A stretch of DNA of 64,000 nt from Taishania sp. (GCA_030150045.1 JASLGM010000033.1:1-64000); one strand, 5' to 3'. Shown: positions 53,365 through 63,256, numbered from the stretch's first letter. Program-made: numbers and translations. Notes: generated by a model not told the origin, from the letters alone.

Positions 53365-54849
53365 ATGGAAAAGTACGATCTTATTGTTATCGGAGGTGGT
53401 CCTGCAGGATACGCTGCAGCCATCAGAGGAATAGATTTTGGAAAACGCGTTTGCCTAATAGAGAAAGACAAAGTTGGTGGTGCTGGTGTTTACAACGGTG
53501 CTTTATCTTCTAAAACACTTTGGGAAGTTGCTAATCGTGTTGCCTTTATCAATGACATTCTAAAAACCGACGGTCGTACACCTTATGAAATCACTTGGCA
53601 AGAAGTTAAAACAACAGTAAACGAAGCAAAATTTGAACGTAAGTTCCAATATGCCGTTCACTTGAAACTTTTACAAGAAAATCTAAAAAACGGACAATTG
53701 GTTTATGAACGAGGTGCTGCAACGTTTCTGAATGAACACGAACTGTCCATCTGTCATGACGGTCAATGCAAAACAATTCATGGAGAAAACATCATTATCG
53801 CTACTGGATCAACTCCTAGATTGATGCCGCAATACAACATTGACGAAAATCACATTCTCACTAGTGATGGTATAGAACACATCGATGACTATCCAGAAAG
53901 TATTGTTATTGTCGGTGCTGGAGTAATCGGTTGTGAATACGCTACCATTTTTGCAAACCTTGGTAAAACGAAAGTGTATATTATCGACCGACAAAGCCGT
54001 ATTCTTCCATACGAAGACGATGATATCTCCCAATTGATTTCCACAAACCTAGAACATAAAGGAGTAACTATACACCACAATGCGACACTAGAACGTATGG
54101 AAGTGGTAGGAAATGAAGTAGAATATGAATTAAGCTACCCTCATAAAGAAAACGAAATCATACGTGTTCAAAAAGCTTTACTTTCTATTGGTCGCGTACC
54201 TAATGTTGATTTAGGATTAGAACAGGCAGGTGTAACGCTTTCTGACAGGGGTACAATAGCAACAATTGACACCCAAACAGTAGTCCCTCATATTTACGCT
54301 GTTGGAGATGTTACTGGTGGAATTTCACTAGTAAATATGGCGGAAATTGAGGCTCGTCATGCTGTTGAAAAAATATTTGACAATAAGAAAGATCATCTCA
54401 ATATTGATAACGTCTGCACCATAATGTTTTTACAGCCTGAGGTTGCTTTGGTTGGTTTAAACGAACAGGAATGTGTTGAAAAGAACATCCCTGTAAAAGT
54501 GGTAAAGATTGACTACTCGGTTATTGCACGTGCAATTGCGATGAGAAAAACGCAAGGTTTCTTTAAAATCATTGTTACTAATGACGACGAAATGCGTATT
54601 TTAGGAATGCGTGCGTGTGGTGAACATGCTTCTACAGCAATTCAAGCCGTTGGGTTGTTGATTAAGATGAATCAACCTATAGAAGTACTGTCAGAGCTTA
54701 TACATCCACATCCAAGTATTGTGGAAGGCATCCAAGAATGTGTCCGTATGTTGTTAAATAAATCAATTTTTAAATCATCTGTATTCCGTGATAAAATGAG
54801 TTGTTACGCTTTAGTTAATGGAAAAAAAACTCATCTTGAGCGTTTCTAA
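53365..54849 (+). CDS. FAD/NAD(P)-dependent oxidoreductase, lipoamide-dehydrogenase fold without redox disulfide
   Basis: 494 residues from ATG 53365 (MEKYDLIVIGGGPAGY); a longer in-frame start at 53311 adds 18 unlike residues. FAD motif GGGPAG at 10-15, NAD motif VGAGVIGCEYATIF near 185, and the C-terminal dimerisation domain with HPHPSIVEG. The redox motif GGTCxxxxCIPSK is replaced by GGAGVYNGALSSK (38-50): both cysteines are lost (Gly41, Ala46). It therefore cannot be a normal lipoamide dehydrogenase or glutathione reductase. It may be a transhydrogenase-like or diaphorase enzyme (inference). Monocistronic. Confidence 0.88.
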   Translation: MEKYDLIVIGGGPAGYAAAIRGIDFGKRVCLIEKDKVGGAGVYNGALSSKTLWEVANRVAFINDILKTDGRTPYEITWQEVKTTVNEAKFERKFQYAVHLKLLQENLKNGQLVYERGAATFLNEHELSICHDGQCKTIHGENIIIATGSTPRLMPQYNIDENHILTSDGIEHIDDYPESIVIVGAGVIGCEYATIFANLGKTKVYIIDRQSRILPYEDDDISQLISTNLEHKGVTIHHNATLERMEVVGNEVEYELSYPHKENEIIRVQKALLSIGRVPNVDLGLEQAGVTLSDRGTIATIDTQTVVPHIYAVGDVTGGISLVNMAEIEARHAVEKIFDNKKDHLNIDNVCTIMFLQPEVALVGLNEQECVEKNIPVKVVKIDYSVIARAIAMRKTQGFFKIIVTNDDEMRILGMRACGEHASTAIQAVGLLIKMNQPIEVLSELIHPHPSIVEGIQECVRMLLNKSIFKSSVFRDKMSCYALVNGKKTHLERF

Positions 54850-55572
54850 TTAATCTCGGTAGGTTGCTCCTATCCCAACTGACAAGCGTAAATACCATCC
54901 TGTAAGATAAGATGAAATTCCTTGAATTTCATTTTGTCTATTGGCGTCCCACCATCTATTTTTTGAAAGAGGAACATTGTACCCCGCTCGTATTTCAACG
55001 CGATGTGTTTTTTGATTGGAAAAGCCAATCCCGCAATCTAAATATATCTTACTGTATTTAAGTGTAAAATGCTCTGGCCCATTACTTACATATTCGGCTA
55101 AGTCATAGGCTTCTGATCGAGATTCTCTATACGTATATTTAAGCATGTTTACACGAGCTCCTACATAAGGAAACAAGCTCCATTTTGGGTTATTGATGAC
55201 ATCATACCCAAAATGCAGATGAAAAGAATTCATGTTTTGTTTTGCCATTCCTTCATCATTTTTCTTTCTTCGGTAATTTATTCCTACGCCAACATCATAA
55301 ATAACTTGATTTGTAATCCCCATTAAACTCATACCATACAACATGGGTTGATCACCAAAGGAAGGATATCCAACTTCATCAATTGATGTACTTAAATTGT
55401 AGTTGTAATTGAAATTATATTCGGTAGTAAAAGACCAATAATAGCCTACTACATTCTCTTTATAAAATTTAGCAGGTAATCCATTAATCATTTTATCTTT
55501 TTGTCCAAAAGAAGAAGTAGTCGTCAAAAACACCAATAGAATAATACCAACATAACGGTAAATCTTAAACAT
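54850..55572 (-). CDS. outer-membrane beta-barrel protein, hypothetical
   Basis: About 240 residues from ATG 55572 (MFKIYRYVGII); ATGs at 55578 and 55587 are alternatives. Signal peptide ends SSFGQ. The mature chain alternates hydrophobic and aromatic strands (YYWSFTTEYNFNYNYNLS, VIYDVGVGINYRR, SLFPYVGARVNML) and fits an 8- to 10-stranded outer-membrane barrel. No named family. It is downstream of the convergent FAD gene, with adjacent stops. Confidence 0.65.
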   Translation of the reverse strand: MFKIYRYVGIILLVFLTTTSSFGQKDKMINGLPAKFYKENVVGYYWSFTTEYNFNYNYNLSTSIDEVGYPSFGDQPMLYGMSLMGITNQVIYDVGVGINYRRKKNDEGMAKQNMNSFHLHFGYDVINNPKWSLFPYVGARVNMLKYTYRESRSEAYDLAEYVSNGPEHFTLKYSKIYLDCGIGFSNQKTHRVEIRAGYNVPLSKNRWWDANRQNEIQGISSYLTGWYLRLSVGIGATYRD

Positions 55573-55601
55573 TATCATTTCTTTCATTTGCTAAAATTAC
55601 G

Positions 55602-55637
55602 ACAAAAAAAAGAGGTTGCCATAAAGCAACCTCTTTC
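55602..55637 (-). terminator. intrinsic terminator after the six-repeat T9SS protein
   Basis: Minus strand AGAGGTTGC pairs with GCAACCTCT (9 bp) and eight T follow. It lies 17 nt after the gene stop. Confidence 0.85.
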
Positions 55638-55653
55638 AAAATATATTCGGTAA

Positions 55654-58600
55654 TTATTTCTTAACTACTTTATGCATTTTGTTGTTATGTTGTATAAAAT
55701 ACATTCCTGATTTCAAAGAAGCAACATTGATTGTTTGCTTACCTTGACGAATGTTTTCTGTCATAACCACTTGTCCTAATCCGTTGATCACTTGGATTAC
55801 CGTATTCACATCAGATTCGATTGTTAACTGGCTATCAAAAGGTGAAGGATAAACTTTAAACGTTGATGTTTCTACTCCATTCGCAGATAAACCGGATTTG
55901 ATTGTAAACTCTCTTTCATCTGTAAACAATACGCTACCAGCTGTACATGTTTCAGCTCCAAAATCGCTGTGTACTTCACCGTCACAAGTACTTGTGAAAG
56001 TAGTTCCTAAATCAATCCCTACGTTAGTACATTTCACTAATTCAGTAACTAATTTATAATCTCCTCTAACGAAGAAGTTACCAAAGAAACTTACTGGACG
56101 ATTACGGTTTACACAAATATCATCAAAGATCCCTAAGGTAAACGCACCGTATTCCTCTCCTAAAACATTAATACTCAACATTCCCGAACCTTCTGTAATT
56201 ATTTGTTCGTGGTAGATATTTCCTGTACTTCTTACTTTGAATTTCATATCAGCAACTTCAGTCAAATCATTGATAAGATCTCCTCCTTTATAGAAAGAAT
56301 AACGTAAACCACATAAAGAATCTATATAACCATCTGAATGAATTTGCGCCGTTACATTGATCGGTGCTGTTCCTACATACTCCGCTAACAACCCTGTAAC
56401 TTCAACCGTAGGGTTAGCTGAAAGAACCGAAAACAAATCTTCTCTAACAATGATATCACGAGATGATGTACATGTTGAAGCGTAAGCGTCAAAATGTGTT
56501 TCATTATCACATGTACTCAAGAACGAAGTTCCAAGAGCGATTGGAGTTTCCGTACATCCAACCAAAGTCGTTTTCAATTTGTAATCACCATCAACTAATC
56601 GTCCTGCAAAAACAACTGGACGGTTACGATCTACACAGTCTGTATCAAAAATCCCTAAAGTGAATGCTCCAAGTGTCATTCCTCCAGCTGATGCTGAAAT
56701 CATTCCACTTCCTGCTGTAATCACATCTGTATACATGTCTGTTCCATTTTCACGAATTGTGTAAGACATTGAACCAATAGAAGCCATGTCAGTAACTAAG
56801 ACATCATTTCTGAAGATTTCATATTTCAATCCACATAATGAGTCAATATATCCATCAGAGTGAATTTGAGCTGTAACTTCAATTGCTTCTCTATAATCAT
56901 ACGTTGACGATAATCCAGCAATCGTAACTGTTGGGTTAGCAGGAAGAACAGAAAATAAATCTTCTCTAACTACAATGTTACGAGTAGAAGTACATGTTGC
57001 TGCATATTTATCAAAATGTGTTGTATTATCACATGAACTCAAGAATGAAGCTCCAAGTGCAATAGGAGTTTCCATACATCCAACCAAAGATGTTTTCAAT
57101 TTGTAATCCCCATGTGCTAAACGCCCTTCAAACAAAACTGGACGATTACGATTTACACATTCTGTATCAAAGATTCCTAAAGTAAATGCTCCAAGTGTCA
57201 TTCCACCAGCTGATGCTGAAATCATTCCACTTCCTGCTGTAATTTCATCTGTATAAATACTCGTTCCATTCTCACGAATTGTGTAAGACATTGAACCAAT
57301 AGAAGCCATATCAGTAACTAAGACATCATTTCTGAAGATCTCATATTTCAATCCACATAATGAATCAGTCAATCCTGCGGAACGAATTTCTGCAGAAACA
57401 GAAATTAAATTATTGTATTCGTATTCTGGCAACAATCCTGTTACAATCACCTCAGGTGTTCCTGCGTTAACTGTAAATACATCTTCTCTTGCAACTATCT
57501 CCGTTCCTTCTGTACATGTCTGAGCATAGAAATCTTGGTGAACAGTATTATCACAAGTACTTGTATAAGTTGTTCCTACTGGAAGTGGTGTATTTGTACA
57601 CTCCACTAAAGAAGTTTTCAATTTGTAGTTTCCAGGTGCAAAGAAAGATCCTTCAAACAATACTGGACGATTACGATCTGCACATTCTGTGTCAAAGATT
57701 CCTAAAGAGAATGCCCCTACTGTCAATCCACCTCCTGAAGCAGAAATCATACCACTCCCTGAAATAATGTCGTCTGAAAACAATGCACTTCCATTTTCAC
57801 GAACTGAGTAAGCTAATGTTCCTACAGATGCAATGTTATTTACCAATGTGTTGTTTCTATATAATTCGTACTTCAACCCACACAATTGGTCAGTTAATCC
57901 TGCTGAACTAATCTCAGCGGTAACAGCTAGATCTTGGTTACGTTCATAAGATGGTAACAATCCTGACACGTTAACTTCTGGGGTTCCTGGAACAACTGTA
58001 AACACGCTTTCTTTGTGTAAAATTGTTTGTTTCTTTGTACATCTTGCTGCATAAGCATCTGTATGCGTAGCGTTGTCACAAGAACTAACAAAGGTAGAAG
58101 GCAAAGCTATTCTTGTTTCATTACAAGACATCAATTCTGTTACTAACTTATACTCACCTGGAGCAAAGAAAGATCCTGTAAAATCAATTGGACGATTACG
58201 ATCAGTACATTGTGAATCAAAAATCCCTAATGAGAACGCTCCAAAATTCAAACCGTTCAATTCCGCAGCGACCATTCCACTTCCTGTTGTAATATCTTGT
58301 GTATAAATAGCATTCCCTTGTTCGCGAACACTGAAACTCATATTTCCTACATTTGAAATATTGCTTACCAATTGATTATTTCTATACAATTCGTATTTCA
58401 ATCCACATAAAAGATCTACTTGACCATTAGAAACTAACTCTGCAGTAACATTTACAGGTGTATTTCTTTCGTAAGTACCCAATAATCCTGAAAGAGCAAC
58501 CTCTGGCATTGTAGGATTTTGAGTCACATTCAAGGTCATTTCTTGTGAACTCCATAACTCAGCATTATCACAAGTTACTGCATACTTATCTTTATGCCTA

Positions 58601-59172
58601 GGTTGTCCATCACAGCCTGGTTTAGTATTAGCTGTAAATGAATTAATAAAAGGAATATCGCTTCCTACATTTGAACATTTATAGATATCTAACACCAATC
58701 TATAGTCACCTGGAACAGTAGGTGTAATTGTCATTTCTACATTACGATTTCTAGAAGCACAATACATATCTAAAAACCCTAATGTAAGCGCTTTCACTTG
58801 TGTACTCCCAACATTAACACTTACAAGCCCTGCCCCTGCGCTTAATTGAGCAGTATAATAACTTAATGGAGAAGTTCTTATTCTATATTCAAAAGTTCCG
58901 TAATCAGACAAACTGTCTAACAATACACCATTACGGTATACTTTATATCCAATTTGAGATAATTGATCAATATAACCTTGTGAATTTAAAACCGCTGTAA
59001 CTTTAGTTGGTTCATGCGTAGAAACATTAGTGTTTAATGTTGTTAAGGTTCCAGATGCTGTCATCCCGCGGAAATCAAATCTCGGGACTGAACCTGCCAA
59101 TCCTTGTGCTTCAACCCGTGAAAAAGACACGACGAGGAGCAAACTTAAAGTGAATAGTATTATTTTTTTCAT
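55654..59172 (-). CDS. six-repeat secreted protein with T9SS type A sorting domain
   Basis: About 1172 residues from ATG 59172 (MKKIILFTLSLL); 59178 is two codons longer. Signal peptide ends VEAQ. Then six tandem repeats of about 175-180 residues, each with SGLL-YxxN, LCGLKYELYRN, a GSGM(I/V)SA strand, F-x-LGIFDxxCxxRNRP, and a Cys pair in STCDNxxHxDxYAxxC. The C-terminal 75 residues are a type A T9SS domain (KVYPSPFDSQL...LKSGMYFIQ). Conserved cysteines suggest disulfide-stabilised modules. Family of the repeats not recognised. It has a strong promoter and its own terminator, so it may be highly expressed. Confidence 0.88.
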   Translation of the reverse strand: MKKIILFTLSLLLVVSFSRVEAQGLAGSVPRFDFRGMTASGTLTTLNTNVSTHEPTKVTAVLNSQGYIDQLSQIGYKVYRNGVLLDSLSDYGTFEYRIRTSPLSYYTAQLSAGAGLVSVNVGSTQVKALTLGFLDMYCASRNRNVEMTITPTVPGDYRLVLDIYKCSNVGSDIPFINSFTANTKPGCDGQPRHKDKYAVTCDNAELWSSQEMTLNVTQNPTMPEVALSGLLGTYERNTPVNVTAELVSNGQVDLLCGLKYELYRNNQLVSNISNVGNMSFSVREQGNAIYTQDITTGSGMVAAELNGLNFGAFSLGIFDSQCTDRNRPIDFTGSFFAPGEYKLVTELMSCNETRIALPSTFVSSCDNATHTDAYAARCTKKQTILHKESVFTVVPGTPEVNVSGLLPSYERNQDLAVTAEISSAGLTDQLCGLKYELYRNNTLVNNIASVGTLAYSVRENGSALFSDDIISGSGMISASGGGLTVGAFSLGIFDTECADRNRPVLFEGSFFAPGNYKLKTSLVECTNTPLPVGTTYTSTCDNTVHQDFYAQTCTEGTEIVAREDVFTVNAGTPEVIVTGLLPEYEYNNLISVSAEIRSAGLTDSLCGLKYEIFRNDVLVTDMASIGSMSYTIRENGTSIYTDEITAGSGMISASAGGMTLGAFTLGIFDTECVNRNRPVLFEGRLAHGDYKLKTSLVGCMETPIALGASFLSSCDNTTHFDKYAATCTSTRNIVVREDLFSVLPANPTVTIAGLSSTYDYREAIEVTAQIHSDGYIDSLCGLKYEIFRNDVLVTDMASIGSMSYTIRENGTDMYTDVITAGSGMISASAGGMTLGAFTLGIFDTDCVDRNRPVVFAGRLVDGDYKLKTTLVGCTETPIALGTSFLSTCDNETHFDAYASTCTSSRDIIVREDLFSVLSANPTVEVTGLLAEYVGTAPINVTAQIHSDGYIDSLCGLRYSFYKGGDLINDLTEVADMKFKVRSTGNIYHEQIITEGSGMLSINVLGEEYGAFTLGIFDDICVNRNRPVSFFGNFFVRGDYKLVTELVKCTNVGIDLGTTFTSTCDGEVHSDFGAETCTAGSVLFTDEREFTIKSGLSANGVETSTFKVYPSPFDSQLTIESDVNTVIQVINGLGQVVMTENIRQGKQTINVASLKSGMYFIQHNNKMHKVVKK
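56430..57470. repeat. tandem 522-nt DNA duplication inside the six-repeat gene
   Basis: Two consecutive repeat units match at DNA level with a period of 522 nt (174 codons): for instance the tract at 56683-56720 recurs at 57205-57242, and the adjoining 100 nt differ at only a few bases. Other repeats of the gene are similar at protein level only, so this pair is the most recent duplication or is kept alike by gene conversion. Confidence 0.75.
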
Positions 59173-59196
59173 AATCAAGAAGAATTATTTTGGGCA

Positions 59197-59227
59197 CAAA
59201 GATAACCCTTAATAAGCGTTTCACAAA
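59197..59227 (-). promoter_or_regulatory. promoter of the six-repeat T9SS protein gene
   Basis: Minus strand TTTG (59227-59224), 19-nt spacer, TATCTTTG (59204-59197). This matches the Bacteroidota consensus and places the start about 18 nt before ATG 59172. Confidence 0.75.
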
Positions 59228-59364
59228 AAATTAACAATAATTAATTGGCACCACATTCAAAAACTCTTGAAAACTAAATTTTAAACTAGAAAATCATAAA
59301 AAAAGAATCTACCTATTTACCACTATCCGTATAATCAAAACAATAAGAAAAACAGAAGACTTTT

Positions 59365-60246
59365 TTATAACTTCTTATTTGGATAAGGTACAAAGTCATA
59401 TTCATCGTTAATGACTTTAGGGAATTTTTGTTGTTTCCAATCTTCTTTTGCTCGTTTCAGACGTTCTTTATCTGAGGACACAAAGTTCCAATCAATATAT
59501 CTCTCCTCATAGAAAGGAGTTCCTCCAAAAACATATACTTTAGCTCCCGCTTTAATATCAAACGCACACAAGGTAGACTCCTGGGTGACCAACATTTGTT
59601 TTGCTCCAAAAACATGTCCTTCTAAAGAAATTTCTCCTTCTAATATATACAATCCTGACTCTCCAAAAAGTTGACCTCCAAAATCCACTACTGCATCTTT
59701 TTCCGCAACAATTTCTAACATGTATAAAGGCGAATGTACAGGAACAGCCGATTTCCGCTCACCAAAACCACCCGCAATCAAGGTATATTTCACGCCGTTT
59801 TTTTCCCATTTAGGAATGTCCTTTTCCTCAATATGAACAAAAGATGGTGCTATTTCTTCCAATTCCTTTGGTAAAGCGATCCAAATTTGTAATCCATGAA
59901 TTTGCATGGACTCTCCTTTTAATCGGTCAGGTGTTCTTTCTGAATGCACAATACCGCTACCAGCAGTCATCCAATTGACTGCACCAGGTTTGATTTCCAA
60001 CTCAGTCCCAATAGAATCTCGATGCATAATCGCACCTTCAAACAAAAAAGTAAGTGTTGATAAACCAATATGTGGATGGGGTTCGACTTCAAACGTATTC
60101 CATTTATCAACTGTAGCTGGCCCCATGTGGTCTATAAAAATAAAAGGCCCGACCATTCTCTTTTCACGAAAAGGAATCAATCTTCCAACTAAAAAATTAC
60201 CAATTGAGGCTGCACGCTCTTCTATAATATGTGAAATCGTTGACAT
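59365..60246 (-). CDS. pirin family protein
   Basis: 293 residues, bicupin. The N-terminal cupin binds a metal: His residues in EPHPHIGLS, and HSER (His-x-Glu) in SGIVHSERTPD, which correspond to the four ligands of pirin. Bacterial pirins often have quercetinase activity or interact with metabolic enzymes. It has its own promoter. Confidence 0.9.
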   Translation of the reverse strand: MSTISHIIEERAASIGNFLVGRLIPFREKRMVGPFIFIDHMGPATVDKWNTFEVEPHPHIGLSTLTFLFEGAIMHRDSIGTELEIKPGAVNWMTAGSGIVHSERTPDRLKGESMQIHGLQIWIALPKELEEIAPSFVHIEEKDIPKWEKNGVKYTLIAGGFGERKSAVPVHSPLYMLEIVAEKDAVVDFGGQLFGESGLYILEGEISLEGHVFGAKQMLVTQESTLCAFDIKAGAKVYVFGGTPFYEERYIDWNFVSSDKERLKRAKEDWKQQKFPKVINDEYDFVPYPNKKL

Positions 60247-60269
60247 AACTCTATTTTTTTCTAAGATAA

Positions 60270-60300
60270 CAAATTTAACACGATGGAATCAATCCTCAAA
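60270..60300 (-). promoter_or_regulatory. promoter of the pirin gene
   Basis: Minus strand TTTG (60300-60297), 19-nt spacer, TAAATTTG (60277-60270). The start site is expected some 18 nt upstream of ATG 60246. Confidence 0.75.
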
Positions 60301-60419
60301 TAATCTAGATTAACAAATCAATCTTTAACATTATTAAATCAAAGCACAAACATCCGTACAGAATTATTATGCATGCACAGATTTTTTTTATATCTTTAAT
60401 GTTCATCAATTGTAAAAAC

Positions 60420-61355
60420 ATGTCCATAAAAGCTCTTCAACAACAGCTTCGTTTACCCATTATTTCATCCCCAATGTTTCTGGTGTCAGGAACCAAATTG
60501 GTTATTGAAAATTGTAAAAATGGTATTTTAGGTACTTTCCCTTCACTAAATGGGAGGACAGCTGACGATTTTGAAGAAATGCTAAAAGATATTACACAAT
60601 CTTTACATACCTGGGAGGTGGAGTCTGGAAAAAAAGCAGCCCCTTTTGGTGTAAATATCATCGTTAACAAAACCAACCCAAGAGTGATGGAAGATTTGGC
60701 ACTTTGTAAAAAATACAATGTTCCATTAATTATCACATCCCTAGGTGCAGTAAAAGAAGTCGTTGATTTCGTACACAGCTACGGTGCTTTAGTTTTTCAC
60801 GACGTCATAAAAAAACGTCATGCTGAAAAAGCCATAGAAGCTGGCGTTGATGGTTTGATTGCCGTTTGTGCTGGTGCTGGTGGTCATGCAGGAACCGCAA
60901 ACCCTTTTGCTTTCATTTCCGAAATTCGTCAGTTTTGGAAAGGTGCTTTAGTGTTAGCAGGAAGTATTTCTTCTGGAAAAGACATCCTAGCATCACAAAT
61001 AATAGGTGCTGATTTTGCATACATGGGCACCCGTTTTATTGCAACCAAAGAAAGTATGGCTTCCGAAGAGTACAAGAAAATGTTGGTACAATCACAAATC
61101 GAAGACATCCTTTATACCCCAGCTGTTTCAGGAGTTTCAGCAAATTTCTTAACCCCTAGCTTAGTGAAAGCCGGAATGGATTTGTCAGCAAAAAAAGAAG
61201 AGGATTTCTCTGATTTACATGGAGCAAAAGCGTGGAAAGACGTATGGTCTGCAGGGCAAGGAACTACGAGTATTCATAATATAACAACATGTGAAGAACT
61301 CATCCAAACGCTAGAAAAGGAATATATTGAAGCAAAAAATAACCTGTTAAAGTAA
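60420..61355 (+). CDS. nitronate monooxygenase family FMN enzyme
   Basis: About 311 residues from ATG 60420 (MSIKALQQQLRLPII); the longer frame to 60369 adds 17 hydrophobic residues and looks like upstream noise. TIM-barrel FMN motifs are LPIISSPMF, AVCAGAGGHAG and FAYMGTRFIAT. Related enzymes oxidise alkyl nitronates such as propionate 3-nitronate. Convergent with the small PH-like gene. Confidence 0.88.
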   Translation: MSIKALQQQLRLPIISSPMFLVSGTKLVIENCKNGILGTFPSLNGRTADDFEEMLKDITQSLHTWEVESGKKAAPFGVNIIVNKTNPRVMEDLALCKKYNVPLIITSLGAVKEVVDFVHSYGALVFHDVIKKRHAEKAIEAGVDGLIAVCAGAGGHAGTANPFAFISEIRQFWKGALVLAGSISSGKDILASQIIGADFAYMGTRFIATKESMASEEYKKMLVQSQIEDILYTPAVSGVSANFLTPSLVKAGMDLSAKKEEDFSDLHGAKAWKDVWSAGQGTTSIHNITTCEELIQTLEKEYIEAKNNLLK

Positions 61356-61358
61356 AAA

Positions 61359-61865
61359 CTAACGTTTAGATTGCTTTTTCAAGGTGTTTAGAGATCGAAT
61401 CACCTCGTTAATATCTTGTGCTATTTCCTCTTTTGGAATACAGAAATGAACGCGGTGATTTTTTAAATTCTTTTTCATCCATTTCTTTGTTTTTCGACTA
61501 AAAGTATGTTCATCCTCACCCTGTTTTTTCAACGCAACGCATAACATTGCATCTTCTTTGACGAAGGTCACTTCCTGAATACTATCCCACTTCACTTTCG
61601 GAACAGTAATACCCATTGGAAAAAGCTGTAATCCCCATTCATCTGCTACAAGTATGGGGCGATCTACCAACCAATACCGCGCATTTACGATGAATACATA
61701 AAGGAAATAGACAGAGCACAACCCACTCAATAAACGTATCCAAAATTCGATGATTGAACCTTCAGAAAAAAAGTAAAGCATTCCTCCCAAAAGAACAAAA
61801 CCAAATGCTGTTAGCGTTTGAAATCGACTATTTTTGGTAGTTCTTTTTATTCGAGTATATTGCAT
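61359..61865 (-). CDS. hypothetical membrane protein, STM3941-like
   Basis: 168 residues. Two N-terminal membrane helices (about 18-37 and 42-63) and a soluble C-terminal domain with a beta-rich part containing LVADEWGLQLFPM and VPKVKWDSIQEV, resembling PH-like/STM3941 domains. Basic C-terminus. Follows the 181-residue membrane protein gene by 34 nt. No function can be assigned. Confidence 0.6.
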   Translation of the reverse strand: MQYTRIKRTTKNSRFQTLTAFGFVLLGGMLYFFSEGSIIEFWIRLLSGLCSVYFLYVFIVNARYWLVDRPILVADEWGLQLFPMGITVPKVKWDSIQEVTFVKEDAMLCVALKKQGEDEHTFSRKTKKWMKKNLKNHRVHFCIPKEEIAQDINEVIRSLNTLKKQSKR

Positions 61866-61899
61866 GCGGCTAAATTAGAAAATCCCGGTCGTTTTCCTA

Positions 61900-62442
61900 T
61901 TATTTTTCGACCCGCATGTCTATTTTATACTTAATATAAAAACCTGTTAGTAGACCAATAATTCCACCTAAATCTCGATCTAAATCGGGCCAGATCCATT
62001 TCAATCCGTACTGCAAAGGAATACCGATAATAACAATCCCTAAAATAAAATAGGTGAAATAAATAGCGATCTTTTTCAAAGACTTCAATTTCAAATCTTT
62101 AATTGGCAGATATGTTGTAGACTCAGCCTGCATCGATTGCATAATACGGTGAATAAATTCCTTCCAAACCGATTCATCTTTCAGCGTAAAAACTTGCCCA
62201 AGCATAAATACTTCGAGTTGCAAATGCACATTATTATCTTTAAAATCGACACTAATTTTGTTTTTTACAGAAAGTACGTCATACGCAAAAAAGTTCCTCA
62301 AATAGTTTCCCTTTCCAAAAACAATACTCCCTTCACTTTGCTCCTCCACACGATACCCGTACTGCGCTAACATTTGCACAATATTGGATTCAAATTTGGA
62401 TAAATCTCTAATATAGAAATCAAAAGACAAAGGAAATGTCAT
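61900..62442 (-). CDS. hypothetical membrane protein
   Basis: About 180 residues from ATG 62442 (MTFPLSFDFYIRD); 62484 is an alternative with 14 more residues. A soluble N-terminal domain (1-110) is followed by two hydrophobic helices (about 122-142 and 157-173). No family recognised. Likely cotranscribed with the downstream STM3941-like gene. Confidence 0.6.
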   Translation of the reverse strand: MTFPLSFDFYIRDLSKFESNIVQMLAQYGYRVEEQSEGSIVFGKGNYLRNFFAYDVLSVKNKISVDFKDNNVHLQLEVFMLGQVFTLKDESVWKEFIHRIMQSMQAESTTYLPIKDLKLKSLKKIAIYFTYFILGIVIIGIPLQYGLKWIWPDLDRDLGGIIGLLTGFYIKYKIDMRVEK

Positions 62443-62484
62443 ATCTACTTTTCTCGTAATGTTAATTGTTTCCCGTATACACAA

Positions 62485-62850
62485 ATAAATGCATCGGAAT
62501 AAAATTCATTTTTCCGCCCCAAAGGCTAACTTAAATTAAAAATCAACTATTTTTCACAACCCCAAAGATACTATAAATAGGGCATTTGAATGATAATCAT
62601 CAGAAAATAGTAGCAATAGTATTTCTTTTTTCAACTCACTTTTGAGCGAAATTGAGTGCAATGTATTTGAAATAATCGACGCGTGCAAATTTAATTTACT
62701 TTTCTAAAATCTGAAATCTATTTCCCAATCTCAAAGCCCCGTATTTCCTTACTTTACACAAAACTTATCACTTTTTTTATCAAATTAACTGATACTGAGC
62801 TATTTTATTCATTTTTATTTCTTATTTTAGAAATAGCAAAAGGCATTTCT
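62485..62850. other. gene-free AT-rich stretch
   Basis: About 366 nt with no ORF over 40 codons that looks coding, no good terminator and no -33/-7 pair that I could place. It separates the hypothetical membrane gene from E1-G. Confidence 0.6.
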
Positions 62851-62996
62851 GGCAGCCTTAATCGGTCTGCTCGCTTTAGTAAACTTCTAAAAAAGGGTTC
62901 ATTTACTACGTTTCACGCGCTTCCTTTGGTCGCAGTGAACCGTTACGTATTCACACCTTTTTTAGTTCCTTTAGCTATCGCGTTACGCCCGGGCTG
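62851..62996 (-). repeat. E1 structured intergenic repeat, copy G
   Basis: 146 nt, minus orientation. P1 GGCAGCC/GGGCTG. P2 CTAAAAAAGG (62887-62896) with CCTTTTTTAG (62956-62965), a perfect 10-bp helix with no sequence shared with the other copies. P3 GTTTCAC with GTGAACC. Core GCTTCCTTTGGTCGCA intact. No E2 adjacent, but a small membrane ORF follows, as at copy D. Confidence 0.85.
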
Positions 62997-63094
62997 AAAA
63001 TATTACTACGAAAGATTGTTTGATAAAAACAATCAAAACAGTGGTGTTTTCAAGAAATAAAGAATTGTCAATTATCACACTAAATATTACTACT

Positions 63095-63256
63095 ATGGGC
63101 TACGTTTATCTACCTATCGCGTTTTTTATGATTTATGTATTAAGTCTATTTTTTCTCTATTTCATTAAGAATGATGTTCAAAAAACGAAATCTGTATTTC
63201 AATTAGGTTTAATTTTTTGTTGCATTTGGTTAGTTATTTACGCCATGATTTTATGA
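63095..63256 (+). CDS. small membrane protein downstream of E1-G
   Basis: About 53 codons from ATG 63095 (MGYVYLPIAFFMIYVLSLFF...); 63020 gives 78 codons with a poor N-terminus. Two hydrophobic segments (about 5-22 and 36-52) are separated by KNDVQKTKS. No family recognised. It sits between two E1 copies, like the 74-codon gene at 34.7 kb. Confidence 0.45.
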   Translation: MGYVYLPIAFFMIYVLSLFFLYFIKNDVQKTKSVFQLGLIFCCIWLVIYAMIL

